Part shown: in pieces, positions 1 through 5,521 of the stretch
How the letters are laid out: the number at the start of each line of letters is the position of its first letter
Position numbering within the stretch: the first letter of the stretch is position 1
Origin: Flammeovirgaceae bacterium
GTDB taxonomy: Bacteria; Bacteroidota; Bacteroidia; Cytophagales; Cyclobacteriaceae
Reading direction: 5' to 3'
Length of the DNA stretch: 5,521 nt
NCBI GenBank assembly: GCA_003229495.1
Contig: QIEB01000362.1
Span: 1 to 5,521 of the forward strand
The notes under the pieces: generated by a model
Told to the model about the DNA's origin: nothing
Database searches by the model: none
The model's input: only the letters and a program-made list of their open reading frames with translations
Position numbers and translations under genes: made by a program

Positions 1-514
1 ACCGGTATCCATCGATAAGGGCTTGAGTGTCCACTCTAAAATCTTTTTTGGTTGGATAACCCAAGGATTCACAAAGTGCTTCGCTTATTATATCCAGATT
101 CCGGTTTTCACAGAATACCAACGGTATCACCAGCCAATAGTTTGAAGTACCAACAGACCCATCCACGCGGTGGTAACCATCAAATGTCCTGTCTTTCCAC
201 TTCGAGACATCCGGAGGGATCCAGGACATTTCTGATAATTGAATACTGTAACTACTGGCTTCATGGGCCACATTGTGGGTGCCTACCAATCCACCTTTCG
301 GTATTATTTCTTTACAAATTCCTACAATAACACCATACATGATGACCCGTTCTCCCTTTGATAGCTCTTTGGTGGTGAATTTATGTTTTGCAGGTATATT
401 GTGATGCAATCGCACGGATAGATTGGCTATTTTGCATTCCTGGCCAACAGTCAGATCCTGTAGGGCTACCACTACATTGTCATCGCGGTGAATTTGCAGA
501 TAATTTCGTGACAC
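1..514 (-). CDS. uxaA: Altronate dehydratase (UxaA), N-terminal part, cut by window edge
   Basis: Cytosolic lyase that removes water from D-altronate to give 2-keto-3-deoxygluconate (KDG). The reverse strand reads open for 171 codons with no stop and leaves the window at base 1; family members are about 500-550 residues, so roughly one third is present. Residues 1-95 form the N-terminal SAF-type domain (DDNVVVALQDL at 11-21, HHNIPAKHKF at 37-46, GTHNVAHEASSY at 78-89). The catalytic domain opens with FDGYHRVDGSVGTSNYW at 111-127, the typical UxaA/GarD motif, and LVFCENRN at 132-139. The start is taken as GTG at 514, giving MSRNYLQIHRD; there is no in-frame ATG nearby and no clear Shine-Dalgarno. 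It begins 10 bp after the eda stop, so it is probably co-transcribed with eda. Galactarate dehydratase has the same architecture, but the kdgK and eda neighbours favour altronate. Confidence 0.92.
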   Translation of the reverse strand, partial: MSRNYLQIHRDDNVVVALQDLTVGQECKIANLSVRLHHNIPAKHKFTTKELSKGERVIMYGVIVGICKEIIPKGGLVGTHNVAHEASSYSIQLSEMSWIPPDVSKWKDRTFDGYHRVDGSVGTSNYWLVIPLVFCENRNLDIISEALCESLGYPTKKDFRVDTQALIDGYR

Positions 515-524
515 AGATATGAAG

Positions 525-1190
525 TTATTGAAGGGTACTAATGGTTTTTAGCGTGGCTGCCACCAGGTTTTGCAATCCCTTAAAATCTCTTTCAGCGAGG
601 AATTTTTTGGTAATTAATTTAGAGCCCATCCCAACACAGGTGACACCCGCGTCAAACCATGACTTAAGATTCTCTTCATCAGGTGATACTCCACCGGTCG
701 GCATTATATTGGTCCAGGGACAAGGGCCTTTAATGGCTTTTACAAAACCCGGACCGTAGGTGCCTCCGGGGAATAGTTTTACAACTTCACAACCCAATTC
801 TTCCGCTCGGGCAATTTCAGCCAAAGTGCCACAACCGGGAGAAAACATTACTTTTTTCCGGTTACAAACCAAGGCTATATCTTCCCTGAGAAGTGGAGTT
901 ACCACGAAATTGGCTCCCAACTGCATATACATAGAAGCTGTAGCTGCATCGGTTACAGACCCAACACCCAATATCATTTCTGGTAACACCCGAATTGCAA
1001 ATTTATTCAATTCAGAAAATACCTGATGGGCAAAATCACCTCTATTGGTAAATTCCAGTAATCGGGCTCCTCCACTATAGCAGGCCTGGAGCACTTCTTT
1101 TCCCAACTCGACATCGGGGTTGTAAAAAAGAGGCACCAATCCGGTTTCCTTCATTTTCAAGTAAACATCTACTCTGCTAAATCTTGCCAT
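525..1190 (-). CDS. eda: 2-keto-3-deoxy-6-phosphogluconate (KDPG) aldolase
   Basis: Class I aldolase, cytosolic and normally trimeric, that splits KDPG into pyruvate and D-glyceraldehyde-3-phosphate; family members often also act on 4-hydroxy-2-oxoglutarate. The 221 residues match the usual length of about 210-220. Family landmarks in order: LLEFTNR at 44-50 holds the catalytic Glu46 and Arg50, GVGSVTD at 75-81, SPGCGT at 117-122, VVKLFPG at 136-142 with the Schiff-base Lys138, PTGGVSP at 164-170 for phosphate binding, and GMGSKL at 187-192. The ATG at 1190 is the only sensible start; no Shine-Dalgarno is visible. It lies 16 bp after kdgK and 10 bp before uxaA, and performs the last step of the pathway these genes encode. 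All key residues are present, so it should be active. Confidence 0.95.
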   Translation of the reverse strand: MARFSRVDVYLKMKETGLVPLFYNPDVELGKEVLQACYSGGARLLEFTNRGDFAHQVFSELNKFAIRVLPEMILGVGSVTDAATASMYMQLGANFVVTPLLREDIALVCNRKKVMFSPGCGTLAEIARAEELGCEVVKLFPGGTYGPGFVKAIKGPCPWTNIMPTGGVSPDEENLKSWFDAGVTCVGMGSKLITKKFLAERDFKGLQNLVAATLKTISTLQ

Positions 1191-1206
1191 AACTTTATAT
1201 CTCGAT

Positions 1207-2244
1207 TTATCGGCTAACTCTTCCCGAAGCGTCGCCTCCCATTAGTTTCTCAACCTCGTCAATGGAGACCTGATTGGCGTCACCATAAATTGTATGTTTT
1301 AAGCACGAGGCTGCCACTGCATAATCCAAAGCTAGCTGGTCATCATCAGGATAGTGCAATAGGCCATAAATTAGTCCACCCATAAATGAATCACCTCCAC
1401 CTACACGATCCACAATATGGGTGATCTGGTAGGTTGGTGCGCTATGGAATTCTTTACCATTGTAAAGTACACCAGACCAAGTATTGTGTGAAGCGCTGAT
1501 TGATCCTCTCAGGGTAACAATCACTTTTTTGGCTTTTGGAAAACGTTCCATCAGTTGTTTGCAAACAGATACATAGGCTTGAGCATCCATACTTTCACCC
1601 TGGGTAACATCAACTTCCTCGGGATGAATGTCAAAATGCTTTTCCGCGTCTTCCTCATTGCCCAAAATTACATCACAACCTGCCACCAGGTCGGGCATTA
1701 TTTCCCCCGGGGTTTTTCCATATTGCCAAAGCTTCTTCCGGTAGTTCAGGTCAGTTGATACAGTAATTCCTAAACGGTTTGCAGCCTGTATGGCATCCAT
1801 ACAAACATCTGCCGCTCCTTGTGAGATTGCCGGCGTTATTCCCGTCCAATGAAACCACTGTGCCCCTTCAAACACCTGGTCCCAATTGATCATACCCGGT
1901 TTAATGGTACTAATTCCGGAATGGGCCCTGTCGTATACTACTTTACTTCCTCTGGACACGGCGCCTGTTTCCAGAAAATATATACCCAGTCGTTCACCAC
2001 CAAATACTATGTGACCGGTACCCACACCTCTTTTCCTCATTTCCATCAAAGCGCATCTACCGATATCATTATCAGGCAGCCGGGTGACAAAATCTACTGG
2101 AATTCCATAATTCGCCAATGATACTGCTACATTACTTTCGCCACCCCCATAAATTGCATCAAATGTATTGGTCTGGGAGAACCTCAGGAAACCTGGAGGA
2201 GCTAAACGCAGCATGATCTCTCCAAACGTCACCACTTTATTCAT
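1207..2244 (-). CDS. kdgK: 2-keto-3-deoxygluconate (KDG) kinase, PfkB family
   Basis: Cytosolic ribokinase-type sugar kinase that uses ATP to phosphorylate KDG to KDPG, the substrate of the aldolase encoded just downstream. The product is 345 residues, normal for bacterial KdgK. Residues 1-12 (MNKVVTFGEIML) start the fold. The first PfkB signature is GGGESNVAVSLANYG at 33-47. STDLNYRKKLW at 163-173 is typical of KDG kinases, and VILGNEEDA at 192-200 is the usual N-x-x-E region. The second signature, DRVGGGDSFMGGL at 279-291, carries the catalytic Asp285. The anion-hole motif reads GGGD instead of the textbook GAGD, a small change also common, as I recall, in related Bacteroidota kinases. The ATG at 2244 lacks a clear Shine-Dalgarno. 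The gene follows the symporter after 47 bp containing a heptamer repeat. Confidence 0.95.
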   Translation of the reverse strand: MNKVVTFGEIMLRLAPPGFLRFSQTNTFDAIYGGGESNVAVSLANYGIPVDFVTRLPDNDIGRCALMEMRKRGVGTGHIVFGGERLGIYFLETGAVSRGSKVVYDRAHSGISTIKPGMINWDQVFEGAQWFHWTGITPAISQGAADVCMDAIQAANRLGITVSTDLNYRKKLWQYGKTPGEIMPDLVAGCDVILGNEEDAEKHFDIHPEEVDVTQGESMDAQAYVSVCKQLMERFPKAKKVIVTLRGSISASHNTWSGVLYNGKEFHSAPTYQITHIVDRVGGGDSFMGGLIYGLLHYPDDDQLALDYAVAASCLKHTIYGDANQVSIDEVEKLMGGDASGRVSR

Positions 2245-2256
2245 AATATCAATATT

Positions 2257-2284
2257 GAAAACTTAAAACTAAAAACTTAAAACT
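2257..2284 (-). repeat. Four tandem heptamers, AGTTTTN, between symporter and kdgK
   Basis: On the minus strand four consecutive 7-bp units AGTTTTA, AGTTTTT, AGTTTTA, AGTTTTC occupy this stretch exactly, differing only in the last base. Units 1-2 and 3-4 also form a 14-bp period. The array is almost the whole of the 47-bp spacer between the symporter stop and the kdgK start, and is followed by the short palindrome CAATATTG (2250-2257) just before the ATG. It could be a simple slippage-prone repeat, an unstructured U-rich leader for kdgK translation, or a protein-binding array; the sequence alone does not decide. Confidence 0.75.
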
Positions 2285-2291
2285 AATGAAG

Positions 2292-3968
2292 CTACCAGAA
2301 CATGGCATACAAAAACGTCAAAATTACCATAATGATAAATGCACTAATGTTGAAGCCTGGTTTAGTGGCAAACAATTGTCGTGAAATTGCAATACTCTTT
2401 TCATGGTCAGCACCTTTGTTCTCCAGATAGCTTATCAGGACCATAATAGCGGAGGTAATTATCAGTGTCCAGAACATCTGATCCAAAAAGGGCATGTCGA
2501 TGAAAAACAGGCCCTCAGACCATCCTTTGGGGGCCACTTTAAAGTACAAAGCAATTGGAATGGAAAGGACAACTCCCCATATAGCGGCATTGTTAGTAGT
2601 CTTTCTCCAGAATAATCCCAGCAAAAATACCGCAAGAATACCAGGACTGACTACCCCGGTGTATTCTTGAATAAACTGAAATGCCTGCCCAAGATTTTTT
2701 AGTTGGGGTGCCAGAAAAATAGCTATTAAAAGGGCCACCGCGGCAGTAATCCTACCTACATTCACTAACCTGCTTTGAGAAGCACTCTTATTGATGTAGG
2801 GCTGGTAAATGTCCATAGTGAAAATGGTAGCAGTAGAATTGAGCATTGAAGCCAGGGAGCTGACAATTGCCGCCGCCAGAGCCGCTAATACCAATCCTTT
2901 TAAACCGGGAGGGATAAAATTGCCAATGAGCCAGGGCGCCGCATTATCATTTATAATATTATTGGAATCTCCAAGGAAGGAAGGATCTACGGTCCCGGCG
3001 GTTACCACCCCATCAGGTCCGGCATTCAGTACATAGGCAATGATTCCCGGAACCACTACGATCAAGGGTATTAAAATTTTCAAAAACGCCGCAAAAGCAA
3101 TTCCCTTCTGAGCTTCAGCGAGGCTTTTTGCCGCCAGCGTGCGCTGAATGATGTATTGATTGAATCCCCAATAATACAAATTAGCTACCCACATACCCCC
3201 TAAAAGCACTGCTAAGCCAGGCAGGTCCAGCCAGGCATCCTTGCCATTTGGTGTAATAATTTCCCCTTTTTCCAGGATCATGGAAAATTTTTGAGGAACT
3301 ACCTGGTATATATAGGAAAATCCACCGACAATGGTCCCATCCGGGCTTACGTGTGCTAATGCAATAAAGGTGGTAACCAAGCCACCAAAGATTAACAAAA
3401 CCACCTGCACAACGTCCGTCCAGGCTACCGCTGCCAAGCCACCCCAAAGTGAATAAGCTGCTGCAAATAATGCTAATCCAATGATAGAATATATTAGGAT
3501 TGAACCATCCCCACCACCTAATATGGTGTCCAGAGCGGTTGCTCCCAGGTACAAAACAGAGGTAAGATTAACAAATACGTACAGCGCGATCCAAAACACC
3601 GCCAATATGGTTTTTAAATTGGTGCTATATCTTTTTTCGATGAACTCCGGTATGGTGTACAACTCCTGTTTGATAAAAACAGGCAAAAAATACTTGCCAA
3701 CGATCAGCAATGTCAAGGCGGCCATCCATTCGTATGACGCAATGGCCAGACCAATGGCAAATCCTGAACCCGACATCCCAATAAACTGCTCGGCGGAAAT
3801 GTTTGCTGCAATAAGAGAAGCCCCGATGGCCCACCAGGGTAATGTTTTACCGGCTAAAAAATAATCTTCAGTAGTCTTTTCACCTTTTCTTGATACCCAA
3901 AGGCCAATACCGATAATCAAACATCCGTAAGCCACAAAGATACCGTAGTCTAAATAGTTAAATTCCAT
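2292..3968 (-). CDS. SglT-type sodium/sugar symporter (SSS family)
   Basis: Inner-membrane sodium-driven sugar importer of the solute:sodium symporter family, 558 residues and about 14 hydrophobic segments, as expected. It closely resembles the Vibrio galactose carrier vSGLT: EDYFLAGKTLPWWAIGASLI (34-53), AANISAEQFIGMSGSG (54-69), VANLYYWGFNQYIIQRTLAA (261-280), SSLASMLNSTATIFTMDIY (370-388) and FQFIQEYTG (430-438). Judged from memory of vSGLT, sugar-contacting residues are kept at Asn56, Gln61, Glu80, Asn263, Tyr266, Trp267 and Lys297, and sodium-site serines at 370-371; one contact serine is Ala83 here. The ATG at 3968 is preferred because the protein then starts like family members (MEFNYLDYGIF); a GTG at 4013 in the same frame would add 15 atypical residues. 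As first gene of the uronate operon it probably imports a hexuronate such as galacturonate, but galactose or another sugar is possible. Confidence 0.92.
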   Translation of the reverse strand: MEFNYLDYGIFVAYGCLIIGIGLWVSRKGEKTTEDYFLAGKTLPWWAIGASLIAANISAEQFIGMSGSGFAIGLAIASYEWMAALTLLIVGKYFLPVFIKQELYTIPEFIEKRYSTNLKTILAVFWIALYVFVNLTSVLYLGATALDTILGGGDGSILIYSIIGLALFAAAYSLWGGLAAVAWTDVVQVVLLIFGGLVTTFIALAHVSPDGTIVGGFSYIYQVVPQKFSMILEKGEIITPNGKDAWLDLPGLAVLLGGMWVANLYYWGFNQYIIQRTLAAKSLAEAQKGIAFAAFLKILIPLIVVVPGIIAYVLNAGPDGVVTAGTVDPSFLGDSNNIINDNAAPWLIGNFIPPGLKGLVLAALAAAIVSSLASMLNSTATIFTMDIYQPYINKSASQSRLVNVGRITAAVALLIAIFLAPQLKNLGQAFQFIQEYTGVVSPGILAVFLLGLFWRKTTNNAAIWGVVLSIPIALYFKVAPKGWSEGLFFIDMPFLDQMFWTLIITSAIMVLISYLENKGADHEKSIAISRQLFATKPGFNISAFIIMVILTFLYAMFW

Positions 3969-4034
3969 AATACATACTATTGATCCTTGGAAACCGGCCA
4001 GAGTAACAATCACTGACCATCGGAAGATTTCATA

Positions 4035-4044
4035 AAGAATTCTT
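4035..4044. promoter_or_regulatory. 10-bp palindrome in the symporter leader, possible operator half
   Basis: AAGAATTCTT is a perfect palindrome lying a few bases downstream of the transcription start inferred for the minus-strand promoter. The position would suit a repressor site, but a 10-bp AT-rich palindrome is weak evidence by itself. Confidence 0.2.
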
Positions 4045-4056
4045 CATTCTGGGGTC

Positions 4057-4086
4057 ACAATTTAGTTGTTCTTATTTGAAATTCAA
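4057..4086 (-). promoter_or_regulatory. Possible promoter of the symporter-kdgK-eda-uxaA operon
   Basis: On the minus strand TTG (4086-4084) is followed, after 19 bp, by TAAATTGT (4064-4057). The spacing suits the Bacteroidota -33/-7 pattern (TTG, then TAnnTTTG), but the -7 element matches only four of its six fixed bases. It would give a leader of roughly 80 nt before the ATG at 3968. This is the best candidate I could find on this strand in the gap, and it is weak. Confidence 0.3.
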
Positions 4087-4098
4087 GTATTAATTTCA
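4077..4098. promoter_or_regulatory. 22-bp inverted repeat in the divergent control region, candidate operator
   Basis: TGAAATT (4077-4083) and AATTTCA (4092-4098) are perfect 7-bp inverted arms around an 8-bp spacer. The size and symmetry fit binding by a dimeric regulator. It overlaps the possible -33 element of the symporter operon (4084-4086) and lies about 18 bp upstream of the plus-strand -33 element, so one protein bound here could influence both directions. The arms are AT-rich, so chance is not excluded, and no regulator gene is in the window. Confidence 0.35.
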
Positions 4099-4115
4099 CA
4101 CCGAAGATTTAAAAG

Positions 4116-4149
4116 ATTGGTAGAGTTCTAAAAAATGATACTAATTTTG
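4116..4149 (+). promoter_or_regulatory. Bacteroidota-type promoter for the HAD hydrolase gene
   Basis: TAATTTTG at 4142-4149 matches the TAnnTTTG -7 element at every fixed base. ATTG at 4116-4119 supplies the -33 TTG with a 22-bp spacer, inside the range reported for this phylum. Transcription would start near 4156, leaving a leader of about 20 nt before the ATG at 4178. Confidence 0.5.
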
Positions 4150-4177
4150 CGTTGGTTGTAAAATACCACAAACGCCA

Positions 4178-4831
4178 ATGAAAGGAATTATTTTTGATCT
4201 GGACGGTACCATGGTGGATAACATGATGACTCATCATCAAGCCTGGCAACGAAAGCTTTCAGCTCTGGGCCTTGACCTGACCCTGGAAGAAGTTATGGAT
4301 CAGATACATGGAATTAATGAAGAAATTATAGAGCGTCTGTTTGGTGACAGATTCAACCGTGAACAGCGGGACCGCATATCCTGGGAAAAGGAGTTTGAGT
4401 ACCGGCAGATCTTCAAAGAAAACCTGCAGTTAATTTCAGGGTTATCCGAATTCCTATTACATCTGAAACAAGCAGGAACACCTTTGGCTATTGGTACTGC
4501 AGCTCCCCCGGAAAATGTTGATTTCGTGCTTGACAACCTGAATGTTAGGAAGTTCTTTAAATCTGTGTTACACTCCGGAAATGTAACCAAAGGCAAACCG
4601 GACCCGGAAATATTCTTAAAAAGCGCCGAAAATATCGGTGTGCCGATAGAAGATTGCGTAGTCTTTGAGGACAGTGTGGTTGGCGTGCAAACGGCACTAA
4701 ATTCAGGTTGTTCAGTAGTAGTAATCACTACCACTCATAATAAAGAGGAGTTTTTGCATTTTCCTCATGTGATCCGGTTTATTAAGAATTATGAGGGCCT
4801 TCATTTTAATGATTTACTGAAAGTAAATTGA
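4178..4831 (+). CDS. HAD-superfamily hydrolase, beta-phosphoglucomutase-like (subfamily IA)
   Basis: Cytosolic phosphatase or phosphomutase of the haloacid dehalogenase superfamily, 217 residues, normal for the group. Motif I is FDLDGTMVD at 6-14, with the nucleophile Asp7 and acid/base Asp9. Motif II is GTAAP at 106-110 with Thr107, the motif III lysine is in KGKPDPEIF at 138-146, and motif IV is VFEDSVVGV at 162-170 with Glu164 and Asp165. A helical cap lies between about 15 and 85. The cap His19 and Trp23 align with those of Lactococcus beta-phosphoglucomutase (from memory), but the positions of its Lys45 and Arg49 appear as His44 and Glu48. I therefore favour a sugar-phosphate phosphatase over a mutase; the substrate is unknown. 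No Shine-Dalgarno is visible. It is divergent from the uronate operon across a 209-bp shared control region and lies 84 bp upstream of deoC. Confidence 0.9.
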   Translation: MKGIIFDLDGTMVDNMMTHHQAWQRKLSALGLDLTLEEVMDQIHGINEEIIERLFGDRFNREQRDRISWEKEFEYRQIFKENLQLISGLSEFLLHLKQAGTPLAIGTAAPPENVDFVLDNLNVRKFFKSVLHSGNVTKGKPDPEIFLKSAENIGVPIEDCVVFEDSVVGVQTALNSGCSVVVITTTHNKEEFLHFPHVIRFIKNYEGLHFNDLLKVN

Positions 4832-4858
4832 GGAAGCTCTCACTTTTGCTTATATTTC
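4828..4858 (+). promoter_or_regulatory. Possible promoter of deoC
   Basis: TTG at 4828-4830, overlapping the end of the HAD gene, is followed after 20 bp by TATATTTC at 4851-4858, which differs from TAnnTTTG only in the last base. It would give a leader of about 50 nt before the deoC ATG. Read-through from the upstream gene is an alternative, as I see no terminator in this 84-bp gap. Confidence 0.35.
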
Positions 4859-4901
4859 AAAGCTAATTCTCCTGAATTCAGCGGTAAAAAAAGCGCCCAC
4901 G

Positions 4902-4907
4902 TAAGGA
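4902..4907 (+). promoter_or_regulatory. Shine-Dalgarno-like site of deoC
   Basis: TAAGGA ends 8 bp before the ATG at 4916, a good spacing, and supports that start. It is the only well-placed purine-rich site among the gene starts in this window. Confidence 0.5.
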
Positions 4908-4915
4908 AAAATCAT

Positions 4916-5521
4916 ATGGCTGTGAGCAGCAACACTAGCGGTACCAGACAGGCTATTCACTCAAGCGGACGTAATCCCGGTACTACCTTTGATTTAGATA
5001 TTATAGAAGCCATTGTGATAAATCGCAGTGCTGTAGAAAGAAGGGCTGGCATCCTGGGCAAGAAGAGATCTGTCAAAAAAGAATGGCAGGCGGCCTGGTT
5101 ATTGAAGGCAGTAACTTGTATTGACTTAACCACTTTGTCTGGAGATGACACTTCTGGAAATGTCATTCGATTATGTGCTAAGGCCAGACAACCAATCCGA
5201 AAAGAAATGATGACCGCATTGGGCATGTCAGATACTCCACTAAAAGTAGGTGCCACTAAAAGTAGGTGCAATTTGTGTGTACCACAACCTTATCAGAACC
5301 GCCAAACAAGCTTTAGAAGGCTCCGACATACCAATAGCGGTGGTATCTGCCGGTTTTCCAGCCGGTCAAATCACACAAGGTCAAAAATTAAATCAAATCA
5401 GGGCTTCGGTCCGGGCAGGAGCCCGGGAAATAGACATTGTAATCAGCAGGGCCAAAGTCCTTACCGGCGACTGGAAGGGTCTGTATCACGAAGTATCGGC
5501 ATTTAGGGAGGCTTGTGGTCC
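4916..5521 (+). pseudogene. deoC: Deoxyribose-phosphate aldolase (DeoC), frameshifted and cut by window edge
   Basis: DeoC is a cytosolic class I aldolase that splits 2-deoxyribose-5-phosphate into acetaldehyde and glyceraldehyde-3-phosphate in deoxynucleoside breakdown. From the ATG at 4916 residues 1-113 match the longer, human-like DERA group: NPGTTFDLD at 20-28, NRSAVERRA at 36-44, KKEWQAAWLLKA at 54-65, CIDLTTLSGDDT at 68-79, CAKARQP at 87-93 and PLKVGA at 108-113. An exact 16-bp duplication then shifts the frame; the original frame yields 83 unrelated residues and stops at 5504-5506. The DeoC reading resumes at 5268 one frame over, with ICVYHNLI, IAVVSAGFPAG, REIDIVISRAKVLTGDW (Asp codon 5433-5435 matching E. 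coli Asp102) and FREACG, open to the edge. The Schiff-base lysine and C-terminus lie beyond the window. The intact second frame implies a very recent mutation or a sequence error; as written the gene cannot make normal DeoC. Confidence 0.87.
5237..5269 (+). repeat. Exact 16-bp tandem duplication inside deoC
   Basis: CACTAAAAGTAGGTGC occurs at 5238-5253 and again, with no gap and no mismatch, at 5254-5269; the C at 5237 extends the period by one base. Sixteen is not a multiple of three, so the second copy shifts the reading frame by one base. Deleting either copy joins PLKVGA directly to ICVYHN, the normal DeoC sequence, so the duplication is the sole visible lesion. Confidence 0.96.

Noticed and set aside
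52..330. Plus-strand open frame of 92 codons at the left edge
   Set aside because: It lies opposite the uxaA coding sequence, which carries clear family motifs on the minus strand; the plus-strand product has no recognisable features.
3969..4013. Longer symporter beginning at GTG 4013
   Set aside because: The extra 15 residues do not resemble SSS family N-termini, and the ATG at 3968 gives the normal start of the protein.
4023..4110. Direct repeat GAAGATTT at 4023-4030 and 4103-4110
   Set aside because: An 8-bp AT-rich match 80 bp apart in an AT-rich gap is easily due to chance, and it aligns with no promoter element.
4300..4734. Minus-strand open frame of 144 codons
   Set aside because: It is antisense to the HAD hydrolase gene, whose four motifs are all intact; there is no independent evidence for it.
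4862..4882. Hairpin AATTC-TCCT-GAATT with a bulged extension, considered as a terminator for the HAD gene
   Set aside because: The stem is short and AT-rich, and it is followed by an A run, not a T run, on the transcribed strand.
5271..5506. C-terminal 83 residues of the continuous 196-codon frame from 4916, considered as a novel domain fused to DeoC
   Set aside because: This stretch is the out-of-frame reading after the 16-bp duplication; the next frame over gives conserved DeoC sequence.

Overview
The window looks like chromosomal DNA of a member of the Bacteroidota. Three things suggest this: the close family resemblance of the uronate enzymes and of the SglT-type symporter, possible promoters of the TTG / TAnnTTTG type, and the lack of clear Shine-Dalgarno sites before most genes. 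The assignment rests on recognition by eye, not on a search.

Minus strand, 3968 down to 1: a tight run of four co-directional genes. They encode a sodium/sugar symporter (SglT type), 2-keto-3-deoxygluconate kinase (kdgK), KDPG aldolase (eda) and the first 171 codons of altronate dehydratase (uxaA), which runs off the left edge. Gaps are 47, 16 and 10 bp, so this is very probably one operon. Together the products would import a sugar or uronate, dehydrate D-altronate to 2-keto-3-deoxygluconate (KDG), phosphorylate it to KDPG, and split that into pyruvate and glyceraldehyde-3-phosphate. This is the lower part of the galacturonate (isomerase) pathway. The uronate isomerase and altronate oxidoreductase are not in view.

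Centre, 3969-4177: a 209-bp divergent intergenic region with plausible promoters in both directions, a 22-bp inverted repeat and a 10-bp palindrome. It is the likely control point of the uronate operon.

Plus strand, 4178-5521: a HAD-superfamily sugar-phosphate hydrolase resembling beta-phosphoglucomutase, then an 84-bp gap, then deoC (deoxyribose-phosphate aldolase), cut by the right edge. The deoC frame is broken by an exact 16-bp tandem duplication at 5237-5269. Removing one copy restores a continuous, well-conserved DeoC sequence to the end of the window. This is the most notable observation here.

I see no RNA gene, insertion sequence, CRISPR array or convincing terminator, and nothing that looks like an undescribed system.
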